A DNA stretch of 64,000 nucleotides from an uncultured Exiguobacterium sp. (GCA_913775715.1 CAJYMC010000007.1:1364001-1428000); one strand, 5' to 3'. Counted from the first letter of the stretch, positions 7,841 to 17,524 are shown. The notes: generated from the sequence alone by a model not told the origin. Numbers and translations: made by a program.

Positions 7841-9575
7841 GATATACCCCTCCTACGACCTGCTCGACGACCTCTGCTGGATAGAACGGGTCGCCATTGA
7901 ATTTCAGGATATGCTCGATCTTCGATGCATGTCCACAGTTCATCTGGATCAGCTTCGCCAGTTGTCCCGTTGCGTTATACTCGACGACGATGACTCGTTT
8001 TGCCCGCTCTAAGTGCGGCGTGACGAGCTCACTTGGGAACGGATGGACTTGACGGATATGCAAGTGATCAACCTTGATTCCTTGTGCTTCGAGTCGTGGC
8101 ATGATCTCTTCGATCGTTCCACGTGTCGAGTTGAAACCGACGAATAAGATATCCGGTTCTGCATGATGCTCCGTTACGAGAACGGCATCCTGTAAGCGGA
8201 ACGTGTTCAGCTTACGAAGTCGCTTCGTCATTTGATCGACCCGGTTCTTCGTCGCTTCCGACGGGCGCCCTTCCTCGTTGTGCTCAACACCCGTTACGTG
8301 ATGAATTCCGTGCTTAACGCCTGGAATGACACGTGGGCTGATCCCATCTTCCGTCACTTCGTAGCGTTTGAAGTACGCTTTTCCTTCAAGTTCCGGTAAG
8401 TCTTCCTGGATCAACTTTCCGCGACGGATTTCAACGCGTGACATATCCGGTGGCTCAACCGATTGTTTTCCGAGCGACAGCATCAAATCCGTCAATAGAA
8501 TGACAGGGCATTGATACTCCTCTGCGATATTGAATGCTTCTGCTGCATCGTAGAACGCTTCTTCTACCGTTGACGGTGCCAGAACGACCTTCGGAATCTC
8601 ACCATGCGTGCTGTAGATCATCGCCATCAAGTCCGACTGTTCCTGTTTCGTCGGTAGACCGGTTGACGGACCACCTCGTTGTGTATCGACGATGACGAGC
8701 GGTGTTTCGGTCATCCCGGATAACCCAATCGCTTCCGCCATCAATGACAATCCTGGACCAGCAGATGCTGTCAAAGCACGGACACCTGCATAATTGGCCC
8801 CGATTGCCATCGTGACTGCCGCCAATTCGTCTTCCGTCTGGACGACCGTTCCGCCGAACTGTGGCAGTTTCTTGATTAAGTATTCCATGATCTCAGATGA
8901 TGGTGTGATTGGGTAAGCTGCCATCAGACGCGCTCCACCGGCGATTGCACCAAGGGCGATCGCATCGTTTCCGATCATGAACATCCGTTGTTTTCCGTCC
9001 GCCGGTTCCAAGACGAACCGTTCGCCCTCTCCTGCAAGAGCTTCGAACGCTGCTGCGCCTTCACGAATCGCTGCTAAGTTTTTCTCGACCATGTCTGGTC
9101 CTTTTCGGCCGAAAATCTGTTCGACGACGGCTTGGAAACGTTCCGGTGCAATGCCGAGAATCGCACTCGATGCACCGATCGCGACCATGTTCTTCATCAA
9201 GGCCGTACCGAGATCAGCTGCGATCTCCGTAAATGGAATCGCATACAAGGAAGCGCGTGCTTCGTCCGGATTCGTCGGATTGAATTTCGCATCCGCGATG
9301 ATGATGGCACCTTGACGCAATTCGTGGAAGTTAACATCAATCGTCTCTTGATCGAACGCGACCAAAATATCGAGATCATCGGAAATCGTCCGAACTTCCT
9401 GTGTCGCGACACGAATCTTATTGTTCGTATGTCCTCCCTTGATACGTGACGAAAAGTGACGGTAACCATACAGGTAATAGCCGAGTCGATTCAAGGCAAT
9501 CGCAAAGATTTCGCCTGTTGATTCGATCCCTTCTCCCTGCTGACCGCCAACTTTCCATGATAACTGATTATACAT
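7827..9575 (-). CDS. korA: 2-oxoacid:ferredoxin oxidoreductase, fused gamma-alpha subunit
   Basis: 582 aa. Residues 1-190 are the gamma domain (GGQQGEGIESTGEIFA near the start, HTNNKIRV further on). From about residue 200 the alpha/PFOR domain begins (MIGNDAIALGAIAGGARLMAAYPITPSSEIMEYL), followed by TEDELAAVTMAIGANYAG, ASAGPGLSLMAEAIG and GGPSTGLPTKQEQSDL. This gamma-alpha fusion is the normal KorA form in Bacilli. It works with KorB, whose gene overlaps its 3' end. A SigA-type promoter lies 55-85 bp upstream, so korAB is its own transcription unit after the spoVS terminator. Confidence 0.95.
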   Translation of the reverse strand: MYNQLSWKVGGQQGEGIESTGEIFAIALNRLGYYLYGYRHFSSRIKGGHTNNKIRVATQEVRTISDDLDILVAFDQETIDVNFHELRQGAIIIADAKFNPTNPDEARASLYAIPFTEIAADLGTALMKNMVAIGASSAILGIAPERFQAVVEQIFGRKGPDMVEKNLAAIREGAAAFEALAGEGERFVLEPADGKQRMFMIGNDAIALGAIAGGARLMAAYPITPSSEIMEYLIKKLPQFGGTVVQTEDELAAVTMAIGANYAGVRALTASAGPGLSLMAEAIGLSGMTETPLVIVDTQRGGPSTGLPTKQEQSDLMAMIYSTHGEIPKVVLAPSTVEEAFYDAAEAFNIAEEYQCPVILLTDLMLSLGKQSVEPPDMSRVEIRRGKLIQEDLPELEGKAYFKRYEVTEDGISPRVIPGVKHGIHHVTGVEHNEEGRPSEATKNRVDQMTKRLRKLNTFRLQDAVLVTEHHAEPDILFVGFNSTRGTIEEIMPRLEAQGIKVDHLHIRQVHPFPSELVTPHLERAKRVIVVEYNATGQLAKLIQMNCGHASKIEHILKFNGDPFYPAEVVEQVVGGVYHGNL

Positions 9576-9629
9576 CGACGTTCGCTCCTTCTCTGTCCCC
9601 TGAAATGATAGTTCTCTCTATCCTCCCTC

Positions 9630-9658
9630 ATGATACCGATTTACCGGAAGTAGTACAA
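9630..9658 (-). promoter_or_regulatory. SigA-type promoter of korAB
   Basis: TTGTAC (9653-9658) and TATCAT (9630-9635) on the minus strand with a 17-nt spacer, 55 nt before the korA start. Confidence 0.6.
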
Positions 9659-9700
9659 TGCTCCCTCGGTGGAAAGGTGAGAAAATTTCGAAGGCGCAGC

Positions 9701-9735
9701 AAAAAGACCATCTACTCCAGTCGAGTAAATGGTCT
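9701..9735 (-). terminator. Rho-independent terminator of spoVS
   Basis: 13-bp stem 9705-9717/9723-9735 with one mismatch, followed by TTTTT on the minus strand. Confidence 0.9.
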
Positions 9736-9764
9736 ACTTGCAAATAGGACCTATGTCCAATTCG

Positions 9765-10025
9765 TTATCGTGGTTCGATGATGAGTTTGATGGCGGTTCT
9801 CTCTTCCCCATCAATCAAAATGTCTGTGAAGGCTGGGATACAAATCAAGTCGATGCCAGAAGGCGCCACGAATCCGCGTGCGATGGCGACGGCTTTGACA
9901 GACTGATTGAGCGCTCCCGCACCAATGGCCTGAATCTCGACGGAACCTCTCTCTCGAATGACACCCGCGAGTGCACCTGCTACCGCGTTTGGATTCGACT
10001 TAGCTGATACTTTCAGGACGTCCAT
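9765..10025 (-). CDS. spoVS: Stage V sporulation protein S
   Basis: 86 aa, full family length, nearly invariant sequence: MDVLKVSAKSNPNAVAGALAG at the N-terminus and AVAIARGFVAPSGIDL in the middle. SpoVS is a small Alba-like protein that in B. subtilis affects spore coat/cortex development and septation. It also occurs in non-sporulating bacteria, so its basic role is probably broader, perhaps nucleic-acid binding. It lies 29 bp after ymdB and ends in a strong terminator, as in the conserved rny-ymdB-spoVS order of Bacillales. Translation starts at ATG 10025 after GAGGT. Confidence 0.97.
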   Translation of the reverse strand: MDVLKVSAKSNPNAVAGALAGVIRERGSVEIQAIGAGALNQSVKAVAIARGFVAPSGIDLICIPAFTDILIDGEERTAIKLIIEPR

Positions 10026-10054
10026 GCGTGTACCTCCCCATCCAGAAATGGAAA

Positions 10055-10849
10055 TCAGTCGAAGAATACTGACTGATCCGTCAGATGAATCCGTTCAATC
10101 TTCGTTGCTTTTTTGGTTGTGTCATCGATATGAATCAAGACTCCATTAAGTTGTTCCCGTCCTTCGGCAACTTCAAACCGTGTTGGGAGCTGTGTCTTGA
10201 ATTTTCGTAGGACATCTTCCTGGCGCATTCCGAGCACGCCGTTCAGCGGACCTGTCATCCCGACATCCGTGATGTAAGCTGTTCCTCCGTCAAGGACACG
10301 CTCATCTGCTGTCTGGACGTGCGTATGTGTGCCGACGACAGCTTGTACTCGACCGTCGAGGTGATAGCCCATCGCAATTTTCTCACTCGTTGCTTCCGCA
10401 TGGACATCAACGAAGATGGCATCAACTTTTCCTTCGACTTCGGCAATAAGCGCGTCAACTGTTCGGAAGGGATCACCGAGTGGTGGTAAGAAGACCGTTC
10501 CTTGGACGTTGATGACGGCAATCTTTTTATTACCTGCTTTGACGATCATCATCCCACGACCTGGCGTGCCTTCCGGATAGTTCGCCGGACGGACGATTCG
10601 ATCCGCATCGTCGATCCAGTCAAAGATGTCGCGGTTATCAAACGTATGGTTCCCCATCGTGATTCCGTGGAATCCGAGTTCAAGGAATTGATGATAGATT
10701 GACTTCGTGATGCCGCGTCCGTGTGCTGCGTTTTCGCCGTTGACGAGCATGACGTTCGGGTTGTACTTCGCTTTCAGGCGTGCTGTGAATTGTTGCAGGA
10801 TGTGTCGACCGGGTGCACCGACGACGTCTCCGATGAATAAAATCTTCAT
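10055..10849 (-). CDS. ymdB: YmdB-type metallophosphoesterase (2',3'-cAMP phosphodiesterase family)
   Basis: 264 aa from ATG 10849 (GGAGGAACAGCA before it). The open frame continues far upstream into rny in another frame, but that extension has no coding sense. Metal-binding motifs of the TIGR00282 calcineurin-like family are clear: GDVVGAPGR, NGENAAHGRGI, TMGNHTFDN, VDVHAEATSEK, VGTHTHVQTAD. B. subtilis YmdB cleaves cyclic nucleotides and influences biofilm and motility switching. It is downstream of rny with a terminator hairpin in between, so its level may be set by read-through. Confidence 0.95.
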   Translation of the reverse strand: MKILFIGDVVGAPGRHILQQFTARLKAKYNPNVMLVNGENAAHGRGITKSIYHQFLELGFHGITMGNHTFDNRDIFDWIDDADRIVRPANYPEGTPGRGMMIVKAGNKKIAVINVQGTVFLPPLGDPFRTVDALIAEVEGKVDAIFVDVHAEATSEKIAMGYHLDGRVQAVVGTHTHVQTADERVLDGGTAYITDVGMTGPLNGVLGMRQEDVLRKFKTQLPTRFEVAEGREQLNGVLIHIDDTTKKATKIERIHLTDQSVFFD

Positions 10850-10868
10850 TGCTGTTCCTCCGTTCATT

Positions 10869-10894
10869 AAAAAAAGTGGCGGTCGCCCGCCACT
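10869..10894 (-). terminator. Terminator between rny and ymdB
   Basis: Stem AGTGGCGG/CCGCCACT (10875-10882/10887-10894), 4-nt loop, then seven T on the minus strand. It separates rny from ymdB and probably attenuates downstream expression. Confidence 0.9.
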
Positions 10895-10898
10895 CCAC

Positions 10899-12461
10899 TT
10901 ATTTCGCGTATTCGACTGCTCGTGTTTCCCGAATGACCGTGACCTTGATGTGTCCCGGATAATCGAGTTCTTCTTCGATTTTTTTCCGGATGTCACTCGC
11001 CATCTTGTGAGCCAGTACATCATCGACGACGTCAGGTCGAACGATGATACGGACTTCACGACCCGCTTGGATCGCAAATGATTTTTCGACACCGTCGAAC
11101 GATTCCGAGATTTCCTCGAGGCGTTCGAGACGGCGGATATAACTTTCGAGTGTCTCTTGACGTGCACCTGGACGAGCAGCAGATAATGCATCCGCAGCTG
11201 CAACCAAGACGGAAATGACAGATGTCGCTTCCGTATCCCCGTGGTGGGACGCGATCGCGTTGATGACGGTTGGATGCTCTTTGTACTTCGTACCGAGCTC
11301 GACTCCAATCTCAACGTGACTGCCTTCGACTTCGTGGTCGATCGCTTTCCCGATATCATGCAGAAGACCCGCACGCTTCGCAAGCGTGACATCTTCTCCA
11401 AGTTCAGCTGCCATCATACCTGCAAGGTGGGCAACCTCAAGTGAGTGATACAGGACGTTCTGTCCGTAACTCGTACGGTACTTCAAGCGACCGAGAATTT
11501 TGACAAGGTCCGGATGAATGCCGTGGATTCCGACATCATACGTCGCTTCTTCCCCGATTTCTCGAATCCGCTCGTCGACTTCACGACGGGATTTGTCGAC
11601 CATCTCTTCAATACGGGCCGGGTGAATCCGACCATCCTGAACCAATTTCTCGAGCGCCATTTTAGCGACTTCGCGACGAATTGGGTCAAAACCAGACAAA
11701 ATGACGGCTTCCGGCGTATCATCGATAATCAAGTCGATCCCAGTCAAGGTCTCGAGCGTACGGATGTTGCGGCCTTCCCGTCCGATGATCCGACCTTTCA
11801 TCTCATCGTTCGGTAAGTTGACGACCGATACAGTCGTCTCTGCGATATGTTCAGCGGCGAACCGTTGAATCGCAAGTGACAAGATGTTACGTGCTTTCTT
11901 GTCGGCTTCTTCTTTTGCTTTTTGTTCGATTTCTTTTTGAAGAATGGCTGCGTCATGTAAAGCAGCCTGTTTCGTCTCATCCATGATGATCGTTCTTGCC
12001 TCGTCTTGCGATAAGTTCGCGACGCGGACAAGCTCTTGACGTCCCTGTTCATACAGGTCCTCTACTTTGCGCTCTAGTTCTTCAGCTTGATGCTTCCGTT
12101 TTGCGATCTCTGCATCACGTGTATTGATTTGATCTTCCTTACGGTCGATAGCGTCAACACGGCGATCGAGTGTCTCTTCTTTCTGGAGCAACCGGGCTTC
12201 TTGTTTCGCTAGCTCTTGGCGACGTTCACGCAATTCTTTTTCCACTTCGTTACGAAGTTTGAATGCTTCATCTTTCGCTTCGAGTACTGCTTCTTTTTTC
12301 GTTGCCTCAGCCGATTCACGCGCACGTTCGACGATTTTGTTCGCTTCCGTTTCTGCGCCTTGAATTTTCGCTTCTGCAATCGATTTCCGCAAGAAGTAGC
12401 CTACGATGAATGCGATCAGCAAAGTGAGGAGAAGTATGACAATCCAAGTCAGTGTACTCAT
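10899..12461 (-). CDS. rny: Ribonuclease Y
   Basis: 520 aa from ATG 12461, chosen because AGGGGAGGTG precedes it; this equals the B. subtilis length, and an earlier in-frame ATG adds 17 unconserved residues. Residues 4-26 form the N-terminal membrane anchor, residues 30-200 a long charged coiled coil. The KH domain follows ([15 protein letters not shown]), then the HD domain with metal ligands in [11 protein letters not shown] and [12 protein letters not shown], and ASHHGD. RNase Y is the membrane-bound endonuclease that initiates mRNA decay. Its own SigA-type promoter is visible upstream. Confidence 0.98.
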   Translation of the reverse strand: MSTLTWIVILLLTLLIAFIVGYFLRKSIAEAKIQGAETEANKIVERARESAEATKKEAVLEAKDEAFKLRNEVEKELRERRQELAKQEARLLQKEETLDRRVDAIDRKEDQINTRDAEIAKRKHQAEELERKVEDLYEQGRQELVRVANLSQDEARTIIMDETKQAALHDAAILQKEIEQKAKEEADKKARNILSLAIQRFAAEHIAETTVSVVNLPNDEMKGRIIGREGRNIRTLETLTGIDLIIDDTPEAVILSGFDPIRREVAKMALEKLVQDGRIHPARIEEMVDKSRREVDERIREIGEEATYDVGIHGIHPDLVKILGRLKYRTSYGQNVLYHSLEVAHLAGMMAAELGEDVTLAKRAGLLHDIGKAIDHEVEGSHVEIGVELGTKYKEHPTVINAIASHHGDTEATSVISVLVAAADALSAARPGARQETLESYIRRLERLEEISESFDGVEKSFAIQAGREVRIIVRPDVVDDVLAHKMASDIRKKIEEELDYPGHIKVTVIRETRAVEYAK

Positions 12462-12540
12462 GGGTTCACCTCCCCTTTGCAAGGTGTTTCTTAGTTCATT
12501 TCGGTATTTCATCGAAGCTGTCTAAAAAACGTACATCTAT

Positions 12541-12570
12541 ATTGTAAGGATAGCACTCGTTCATTGTCAA
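12541..12570 (-). promoter_or_regulatory. SigA-type promoter of rny
   Basis: Minus-strand TTGACA (12565-12570) and TACAAT (12541-12546) with 18-nt spacer, about 80 nt before the rny start. Confidence 0.75.
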
Positions 12571-12613
12571 CGAACGGACGGGAAAGAATTCCACTGTTTT
12601 CCTCTTTTACACT

Positions 12614-12646
12614 AAAAAAGAGAGGATTCGCATGCGAATCCTCTCT
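12614..12646 (-). terminator. Rho-independent terminator of recA
   Basis: 28-bp perfect palindrome 12619-12646 just after the recA stop, followed by a run of T on the minus strand. Confidence 0.95.
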
Positions 12647-12654
12647 GAAACGGT

Positions 12655-13698
12655 TTATTCAGCAAATAGATCTTCTGGTTGTTCTGCTTCGAAATCAACC
12701 GGTTCTTCGCGATCGACGAGACCGTGATGTTCACGAATCAAACGTTCGACCTCTGCTGCGACTTCCGGATGCTCGACCATGTATTGCTTCGCGTTCTCAC
12801 GTCCTTGACCGAGACGCTCTGAGTTGTACGAGTACCATGCACCACTCTTTTGAACGATATCGAGGTCTGTTCCGATATCGATCAACTCACCGACCTTCGA
12901 AATCCCGAGACCATACATGATGTCGACTTCCGCTTGTTTGAACGGAGGTGCGATCTTGTTTTTGACGACCTTAATTTTCGTTTTGTTACCGACGACGTCC
13001 GTACCGTTTTTCAATGCTTCCGCACGACGCACTTCTAAACGAACAGACGAGTAGAATTTGAGTGCGCGACCACCTGGAGTTGTTTCCGGGTTACCGAACA
13101 TGACACCGATTTTTTCACGAATTTGGTTGATGAAGATGACGATCGTCTTCGATTTATTCGTTGCACCAGACAACTTACGAAGCGCTTGGCTCATCAAACG
13201 TGCTTGAAGACCAACGTGTGAGTCACCCATCTCGCCTTCGATCTCTGCTTTTGGTACGAGTGCCGCAACAGAGTCGACGACAAGAATATCGACCGCACCA
13301 GAACGAACGAGTGCTTCCGCGATTTCAAGTGCTTGTTCCCCAGTGTCCGGTTGTGACAAGAGGAGCTCATCGATGTTGACTCCGAGTTTGTTTGCATATG
13401 CTGGATCAAGCGCGTGCTCCGCATCGATGAATGCGGCTTGTCCGCCTTGTTTTTGAACTTCTGCGATTGCGTGAAGCGCAACCGTCGTTTTACCTGACGA
13501 TTCAGGTCCGTATACTTCGATGACCCGTCCACGTGGGTATCCACCTGCACCTAGGGCAATATCTAATGTAATCGATCCAGAAGAGATTACTGATACCTTC
13601 TGATCCGCATTTTCTCCGAGTTTCATGATAGAACCTTTACCGAACTGTTTCTCTATCTGGCGTAACGCCATCTCAAGTGCTGCTTTACGATCACTCAC
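12655..13698 (-). CDS. recA: RecA recombinase
   Basis: 347 aa with GTG start at 13698 and AAAGGAGG upstream. Walker [10 protein letters not shown] (about residues 64-72), Walker B in [12 protein letters not shown], and the DNA-binding loops [11 protein letters not shown] and [21 protein letters not shown]. The acidic C-terminus [17 protein letters not shown] is typical. It catalyses strand exchange and activates LexA self-cleavage in the SOS response. A LexA box and a strong SigA promoter lie upstream, so it is damage-inducible. The downstream palindromic terminator makes it a single-gene unit, placed between cinA and rny. Confidence 0.99.
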   Translation of the reverse strand: MSDRKAALEMALRQIEKQFGKGSIMKLGENADQKVSVISSGSITLDIALGAGGYPRGRVIEVYGPESSGKTTVALHAIAEVQKQGGQAAFIDAEHALDPAYANKLGVNIDELLLSQPDTGEQALEIAEALVRSGAVDILVVDSVAALVPKAEIEGEMGDSHVGLQARLMSQALRKLSGATNKSKTIVIFINQIREKIGVMFGNPETTPGGRALKFYSSVRLEVRRAEALKNGTDVVGNKTKIKVVKNKIAPPFKQAEVDIMYGLGISKVGELIDIGTDLDIVQKSGAWYSYNSERLGQGRENAKQYMVEHPEVAAEVERLIREHHGLVDREEPVDFEAEQPEDLFAE

Positions 13699-13733
13699 GT
13701 AGCAGGCCTCCTTTTAATTATCTTACTGAGATT

Positions 13734-13762
13734 ATTGTACTTCTTTTGAGACCGAATGACAA
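13734..13762 (-). promoter_or_regulatory. SigA-type promoter of recA
   Basis: Minus-strand TTGTCA (13757-13762) and TACAAT (13734-13739), spacer exactly 17 nt, about 36 nt before the GTG start. Confidence 0.85.
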
Positions 13763-13770
13763 GCATTTTA

Positions 13771-13784
13771 CGAACATTTATTCG
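13771..13784 (-). promoter_or_regulatory. LexA (SOS) box of recA
   Basis: CGAACATTTATTCG, a 13 of 14 match to the Gram-positive CGAAC-N4-GTTCG operator, ending 8 nt upstream of the recA -35 hexamer. Confidence 0.85.
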
Positions 13785-13809
13785 CATACTTGCACTTTGA
13801 CCATTTTTC

Positions 13810-15042
13810 TCACTCTGGTGCTTTTTCGAGATGTTTCAGTAGAAGGAAATAGGTATCCTTGACGGCGCGCAGTCGAATCATGCCTCTGTCGAACGATGGA
13901 TATTGCCATTCGACGATCCGTGTTCCGTGCGCGTCCGCGACAGCACAATAGACCGTTCCGACCCCTTTTCCACTGTTACTCGTCGGACCTGCTTCCCCCG
14001 TCAAGGCGACAGCGATATCGGATTGATACAGCTCCCGCGTCCCTTCAGCCATCGCGATCGCGACCTCTTTACTGACAGCAGTATGCTCTCGTAATAAATC
14101 CTCTGGTACCGATAACACGGCTTGCTTCGCAGCATCATCATAGACGACGGCGCTCCCGCGTAACACTTGACTCGCACCGCTGACATCAACGAGACCACTC
14201 GCGACGGCTCCTCCCGTCAGTGATTCGGCGAGCGAAAGTGTCAATCCTGCTTCTTGATACCGTTTTAGGACGACTTCCGGCAGACTTGTCTCGCCATATC
14301 CATAAAAGTACATGCCGACTTCAGCAAGAACGTGTTGTTCGAGTTCATCAAGCATACGGTCGGCTTCTTGTTGATCGACTGCTTTAGCCGTCAGGCGCAA
14401 CCGGACTTCAGCGAGCTCCGCATAAGGGGCGACCGATGGGTTGGTCGCTTCCTTGATCAACGTTTCCAGGCGGTCGTTTAAAGCCGACTCCCCGATCCCA
14501 AAGAAACGGAGTGTCCGGGAACGGATCGTTTCCTGACCGAAGAGATGACTGAAGTGATCTTTGAGAATTTGCTTCATCTCACGTGGTACACCGGGTAAGA
14601 CGATATATTGATGATGTTCCGTCTGGACCGACATACCGGGAGCAAGCCCAGCATCATTGCGTAAAACCGTCGCGCCATCGATGACGAGAGCTTGTTTTCG
14701 TTCGTTAATTGTCATCTCCCGTTGGCGTGTCTTCAAGAATCCTTCGATTCGCTCGTACGCCGCTTGATCGAGAATGAGATCACGTCCGAGAAGATTTGCG
14801 AGCACCTCTTTCGTCAAGTCATCCTCCGTCGGTCCAAGACCTCCTGTGATGACAAGGAGATCCGCCCGTTGTTGAGCCTGACGGAATGTATCCTGCATCC
14901 GCTCGCGGTTGTCACCGACGACTGTATGATAATGAACGTCAATTCCGGCACTGGCTAACCATTCGGAAAGGTACTGTGCATTCGTGTTGGCGATTTCTCC
15001 AAGGAGAAGTTCGCTTCCGACTGCGATGATTTCTGCTTTCAT
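13810..15042 (-). CDS. cinA: Competence/damage-inducible protein CinA
   Basis: 410 aa. N-terminal MoCF/COG1058 domain ([35 protein letters not shown] near residue 75), a linker, and a C-terminal CinA/PncC amidase domain beginning near [25 protein letters not shown] with [19 protein letters not shown]. The family combines ADP-ribose pyrophosphatase and NMN deamidase activities and belongs to the competence regulon in several Gram-positives. It lies directly upstream of recA, the usual order. A recA-specific promoter follows, so cinA read-through is only part of recA expression. ATG 15042 follows GAAGGTGAGG. Confidence 0.95.
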   Translation of the reverse strand: MKAEIIAVGSELLLGEIANTNAQYLSEWLASAGIDVHYHTVVGDNRERMQDTFRQAQQRADLLVITGGLGPTEDDLTKEVLANLLGRDLILDQAAYERIEGFLKTRQREMTINERKQALVIDGATVLRNDAGLAPGMSVQTEHHQYIVLPGVPREMKQILKDHFSHLFGQETIRSRTLRFFGIGESALNDRLETLIKEATNPSVAPYAELAEVRLRLTAKAVDQQEADRMLDELEQHVLAEVGMYFYGYGETSLPEVVLKRYQEAGLTLSLAESLTGGAVASGLVDVSGASQVLRGSAVVYDDAAKQAVLSVPEDLLREHTAVSKEVAIAMAEGTRELYQSDIAVALTGEAGPTSNSGKGVGTVYCAVADAHGTRIVEWQYPSFDRGMIRLRAVKDTYFLLLKHLEKAPE

Positions 15043-15070
15043 GTTGATTCCTCACCTTCTTGAAGTATAA

Positions 15071-15100
15071 GAAAAGACTGTTCGGTATGACGAACAGTCT
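15071..15100 (-). terminator. Rho-independent terminator of pgsA
   Basis: 10-bp perfect stem 15075-15084/15091-15100 with 6-nt loop, then TTTTC on the minus strand. Confidence 0.85.
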
Positions 15101-15113
15101 AAATTGATCCAAC

Positions 15114-15692
15114 TTACATGGATTTCGTAATTAACTTGATGTTTTTAGCGAAATATTCGACACCTGAATAGATCGTCAGGATGAGAGCAAGCCACATCGT
15201 GATATCCGCGAATGGAATACTCCACATCGCAAAGACGATATCGTGCAACAAATACGCTGCGATTGATGTCAACTGGACCCAAGTCTTTGCTTTCCCAGAG
15301 TTTCCGGCAGCAAGGACGATGCCTTCGTCAGATGCGACAAGACGAAGACCTGTGACAGCAAACTCACGACATAGGATGATGACGACGATCCATGCCGCAA
15401 CGAACTCAAGTTCCACGAGGTAGACGAGCGCAGCAGCGACTAACATCTTATCAGCAAGTGGATCCATGAATTTTCCAAAGTTCGTTACTAGTTTTTGTTT
15501 ACGGGCGATATACCCATCGAGCCAGTCCGTCAGTGAAGCAACAAGGAAGATGATGGCTGCAACGAAGTGTGAGACGGGAAGTTCAGCTCCCAGTACATCC
15601 CACTGTCCCCAGTTCGGATCAATCGCAAGTACGATGACGAACACGGGAATTAATAAAACGCGTAATACCGTCAATTGATTCGGTAAGTTCAT
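15114..15692 (-). CDS. pgsA: CDP-diacylglycerol-glycerol-3-phosphate 3-phosphatidyltransferase
   Basis: 192 aa membrane protein with about five hydrophobic helices. The CDP-alcohol phosphotransferase motif is complete: DGYIARKQKLVTNFGKFMDPLADKML (DG-x2-AR-x8-G-x3-D-x3-D), here quoted only by its key residues near 60-80. It makes phosphatidylglycerophosphate, the precursor of phosphatidylglycerol and cardiolipin. The N-terminal MNLPNQLTVLRVLLIPVFV is characteristic of PgsA. It sits in the conserved ymfM-pgsA-cinA-recA order, with GGAGGAGGGCG before the ATG. Confidence 0.97.
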   Translation of the reverse strand: MNLPNQLTVLRVLLIPVFVIVLAIDPNWGQWDVLGAELPVSHFVAAIIFLVASLTDWLDGYIARKQKLVTNFGKFMDPLADKMLVAAALVYLVELEFVAAWIVVIILCREFAVTGLRLVASDEGIVLAAGNSGKAKTWVQLTSIAAYLLHDIVFAMWSIPFADITMWLALILTIYSGVEYFAKNIKLITKSM

Positions 15693-15740
15693 GTAACGCC
15701 CTCCTCCTTCATTTCATATGTAGATGAACATGCCATCTAA

Positions 15741-15766
15741 AAGAAGGCACGCCGGATTACGGCGTG
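15741..15766 (-). terminator. Probable terminator of the ymf block
   Basis: 7-bp stem CACGCCG/CGGCGTG (15748-15754/15760-15766) overlapping the ymfM stop, followed by CCTTCTTTT on the minus strand. The T tract is broken, so read-through into pgsA is likely. Confidence 0.6.
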
Positions 15767-16656
15767 GCTACTTTCTTCAGATAGATGTTTTGGACGAGAA
15801 GCGAACGGTTCAGTTTCAGTTCTTGGTCATTGACGACGATTTTATCAATCCCTTTAATCGAACCGATCCGGATCCGGATCAAGTCCGTCTTCGCGTCCTT
15901 CACGACGATCGGATTCGGATCCGACGCGTTGATGTGATCTGGCGCGAGTGCTTCTCCTTCAAGAGACGTATCACGCACACCAACGAATGGTGACGGAGAG
16001 GCATCCTTCTTGATTTGAATCGAGACACTCATCGTATCTTTCGTTGCGACTTCATAGGTGACATCTTGACCAGATGTCGACTTCGCAGCAATTGCCTCTT
16101 TTTTAGACTCTTTTTTTGTTTCTTCTTGTTTCGCCGGTTCTTCCTTCGGCTTTTCTTCTGTCTTCGCAGGCGCATCCGTCTCTTTACTCGGTGCGTCTCC
16201 TTGATCAATCGTGACATCGTTTTGCTTTGGTGCGGACGTTTTCGCCTCTTCGTTACCGTCGAGGAACATCTGAAGTCCATAATACAAGGCAGCACCAATC
16301 GCAAAAATCAGTACGATGATGATGATGTTCGGAATCCAGCGTTTCGCAACACTTTTCTTCGGTGCACTTGATTTCGAATACGTCGCGCGTCGTGACAATT
16401 CGACGACCGGTTGTGCTTCCGGTTCTGGAAGATCACGCTTGTAGGTCGTAAAGACTTCATCGACGTCAAGACCGAGTGCTTCCGCATATGTCTTGATGAA
16501 GGCCCGGGCGTAAAAAGCGCCTGGTAATTGATCATAGTTGCCTTCTTCAATCGCGACGATATAACGTTTTTGAATCTTCGTCGTCGTTTGAATTTGTTCG
16601 AGAGAGACGCCTAGCGCCTCCCGTTGTTCCTTTAAGTAGGTTCCGAGCTCGGTCAT
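15757..16656 (-). CDS. ymfM: RodZ-like protein YmfM (HTH, membrane helix, DUF4115)
   Basis: 299 aa from ATG 16656, chosen over an ATG six codons earlier because GGAAGGTG lies upstream of it. Residues 1-70 are a RodZ-type helix-turn-helix (YLKEQREALGVSLEQIQTTTKIQKRYIVAIEEGNYDQLPG), a positively charged segment follows (KKSVAKRW), one membrane helix near residues 110-132, then a K/E/P-rich linker and a C-terminal DUF4115 beta domain. RodZ links MreB to the elongation machinery. The position before pgsA matches B. subtilis ymfM. Confidence 0.92.
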   Translation of the reverse strand: MTELGTYLKEQREALGVSLEQIQTTTKIQKRYIVAIEEGNYDQLPGAFYARAFIKTYAEALGLDVDEVFTTYKRDLPEPEAQPVVELSRRATYSKSSAPKKSVAKRWIPNIIIIVLIFAIGAALYYGLQMFLDGNEEAKTSAPKQNDVTIDQGDAPSKETDAPAKTEEKPKEEPAKQEETKKESKKEAIAAKSTSGQDVTYEVATKDTMSVSIQIKKDASPSPFVGVRDTSLEGEALAPDHINASDPNPIVVKDAKTDLIRIRIGSIKGIDKIVVNDQELKLNRSLLVQNIYLKKVATP

Positions 16657-16683
16657 CGGTAACACACCTTCCATTTTTCATAC

Positions 16684-17466
16684 TTATTCAAAGTTGAACC
16701 AATCATTTCCCCCATGGGAACGAGGCAGTTCAGTCACAATGATTTCTTCAGTCGTGTTGCGTAATTCAATGATGTAATCAAAATCATCCCACGTATATTC
16801 ACTTGATTTGACGAACGCATCCGGATGTTCAACGATTTTCGTCGCCGGTAAACGCATGACCTCTCGTAAAATCTGCCAGTGCCGTTCATCGAAATTCCGT
16901 TGCGACACCAAGGCATCGATGATGTAGACATAATCCCCAGTCCGTTCATCATCGAACAACGACGTTCGGACCGTCTGTTTGATCAACGTCGAAGAGAGGA
17001 ACAACCATTTCTTGTTCGCACTGACGCTTGCAGCGACGATTGATTCCGTCTTCCCGACTCGTGGCATGCCGCGGACACCAATCAACAAGTGTCCATCCTG
17101 TTTACACAGCTCTGCCATGAAATCGACGAGAATCCCTAAATCTTCCCGAACGAAGCGGAACGTCTTTCGTTCATCACTGCTTTGATCAATATAACGACCG
17201 TGACGAATCGCGATTCGGTCACGCAGTTTTGGTTTTCGTAGTTTGATGACCTCTATGGTTGACATCGTCTTGAGAATAGCAGCGAGTCGTGGAATTTGAT
17301 CCGGTTGTTTCGTTTGGAGCAACATACCGCGTCGTTGATGATCGACACCATTGATCGTCACGATCGAAATATGTAACATTCCCATCAACGAAGCAATGTC
17401 CCCGAGTATACCGGGACGGTTGACCTTTAATTCATATTCGAGATACCATTGCTCGAACTCACTCAC
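16684..17466 (-). CDS. ymfK: DUF3388 protein YmfK: ACT-like domain plus P-loop
   Basis: 260 aa with GTG start at 17466 after GAGGAGG. Residues 1-75 look like an ACT ligand-binding domain (YELKVNRPGILGDIASLMGML, VTINGVDHQRRGML). A P-loop-like GMPRVGKTES occurs near residue 135, with a hydrophobic strand YVYIIDALV further on. This is the DUF3388 family, found in the ymf block of Bacillales; the biochemical role is unknown. It sits between ymfI and ymfM with short gaps. The P-loop and the ACT-like start are seen directly; any regulatory NTPase role is inference. Confidence 0.85.
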   Translation of the reverse strand: MSEFEQWYLEYELKVNRPGILGDIASLMGMLHISIVTINGVDHQRRGMLLQTKQPDQIPRLAAILKTMSTIEVIKLRKPKLRDRIAIRHGRYIDQSSDERKTFRFVREDLGILVDFMAELCKQDGHLLIGVRGMPRVGKTESIVAASVSANKKWLFLSSTLIKQTVRTSLFDDERTGDYVYIIDALVSQRNFDERHWQILREVMRLPATKIVEHPDAFVKSSEYTWDDFDYIIELRNTTEEIIVTELPRSHGGNDWFNFE

Positions 17467-17524
17467 GCGCCCATCCTCCTCTATTGATACGATTATCCAT
17501 TCCTCATGTTAAATGATTTTTTGA

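Noticed and set aside
9765..10025. spoVS as proof of spore formation
   Set aside because: SpoVS is widespread in non-sporulators; no other sporulation-specific gene is in the window.
10055..11401. A 448-codon open frame covering ymdB and part of rny
   Set aside because: Only the last 264 codons match the YmdB family; the first part lies inside rny in another frame and has no family sense. The start at 10849 has a ribosome binding site.
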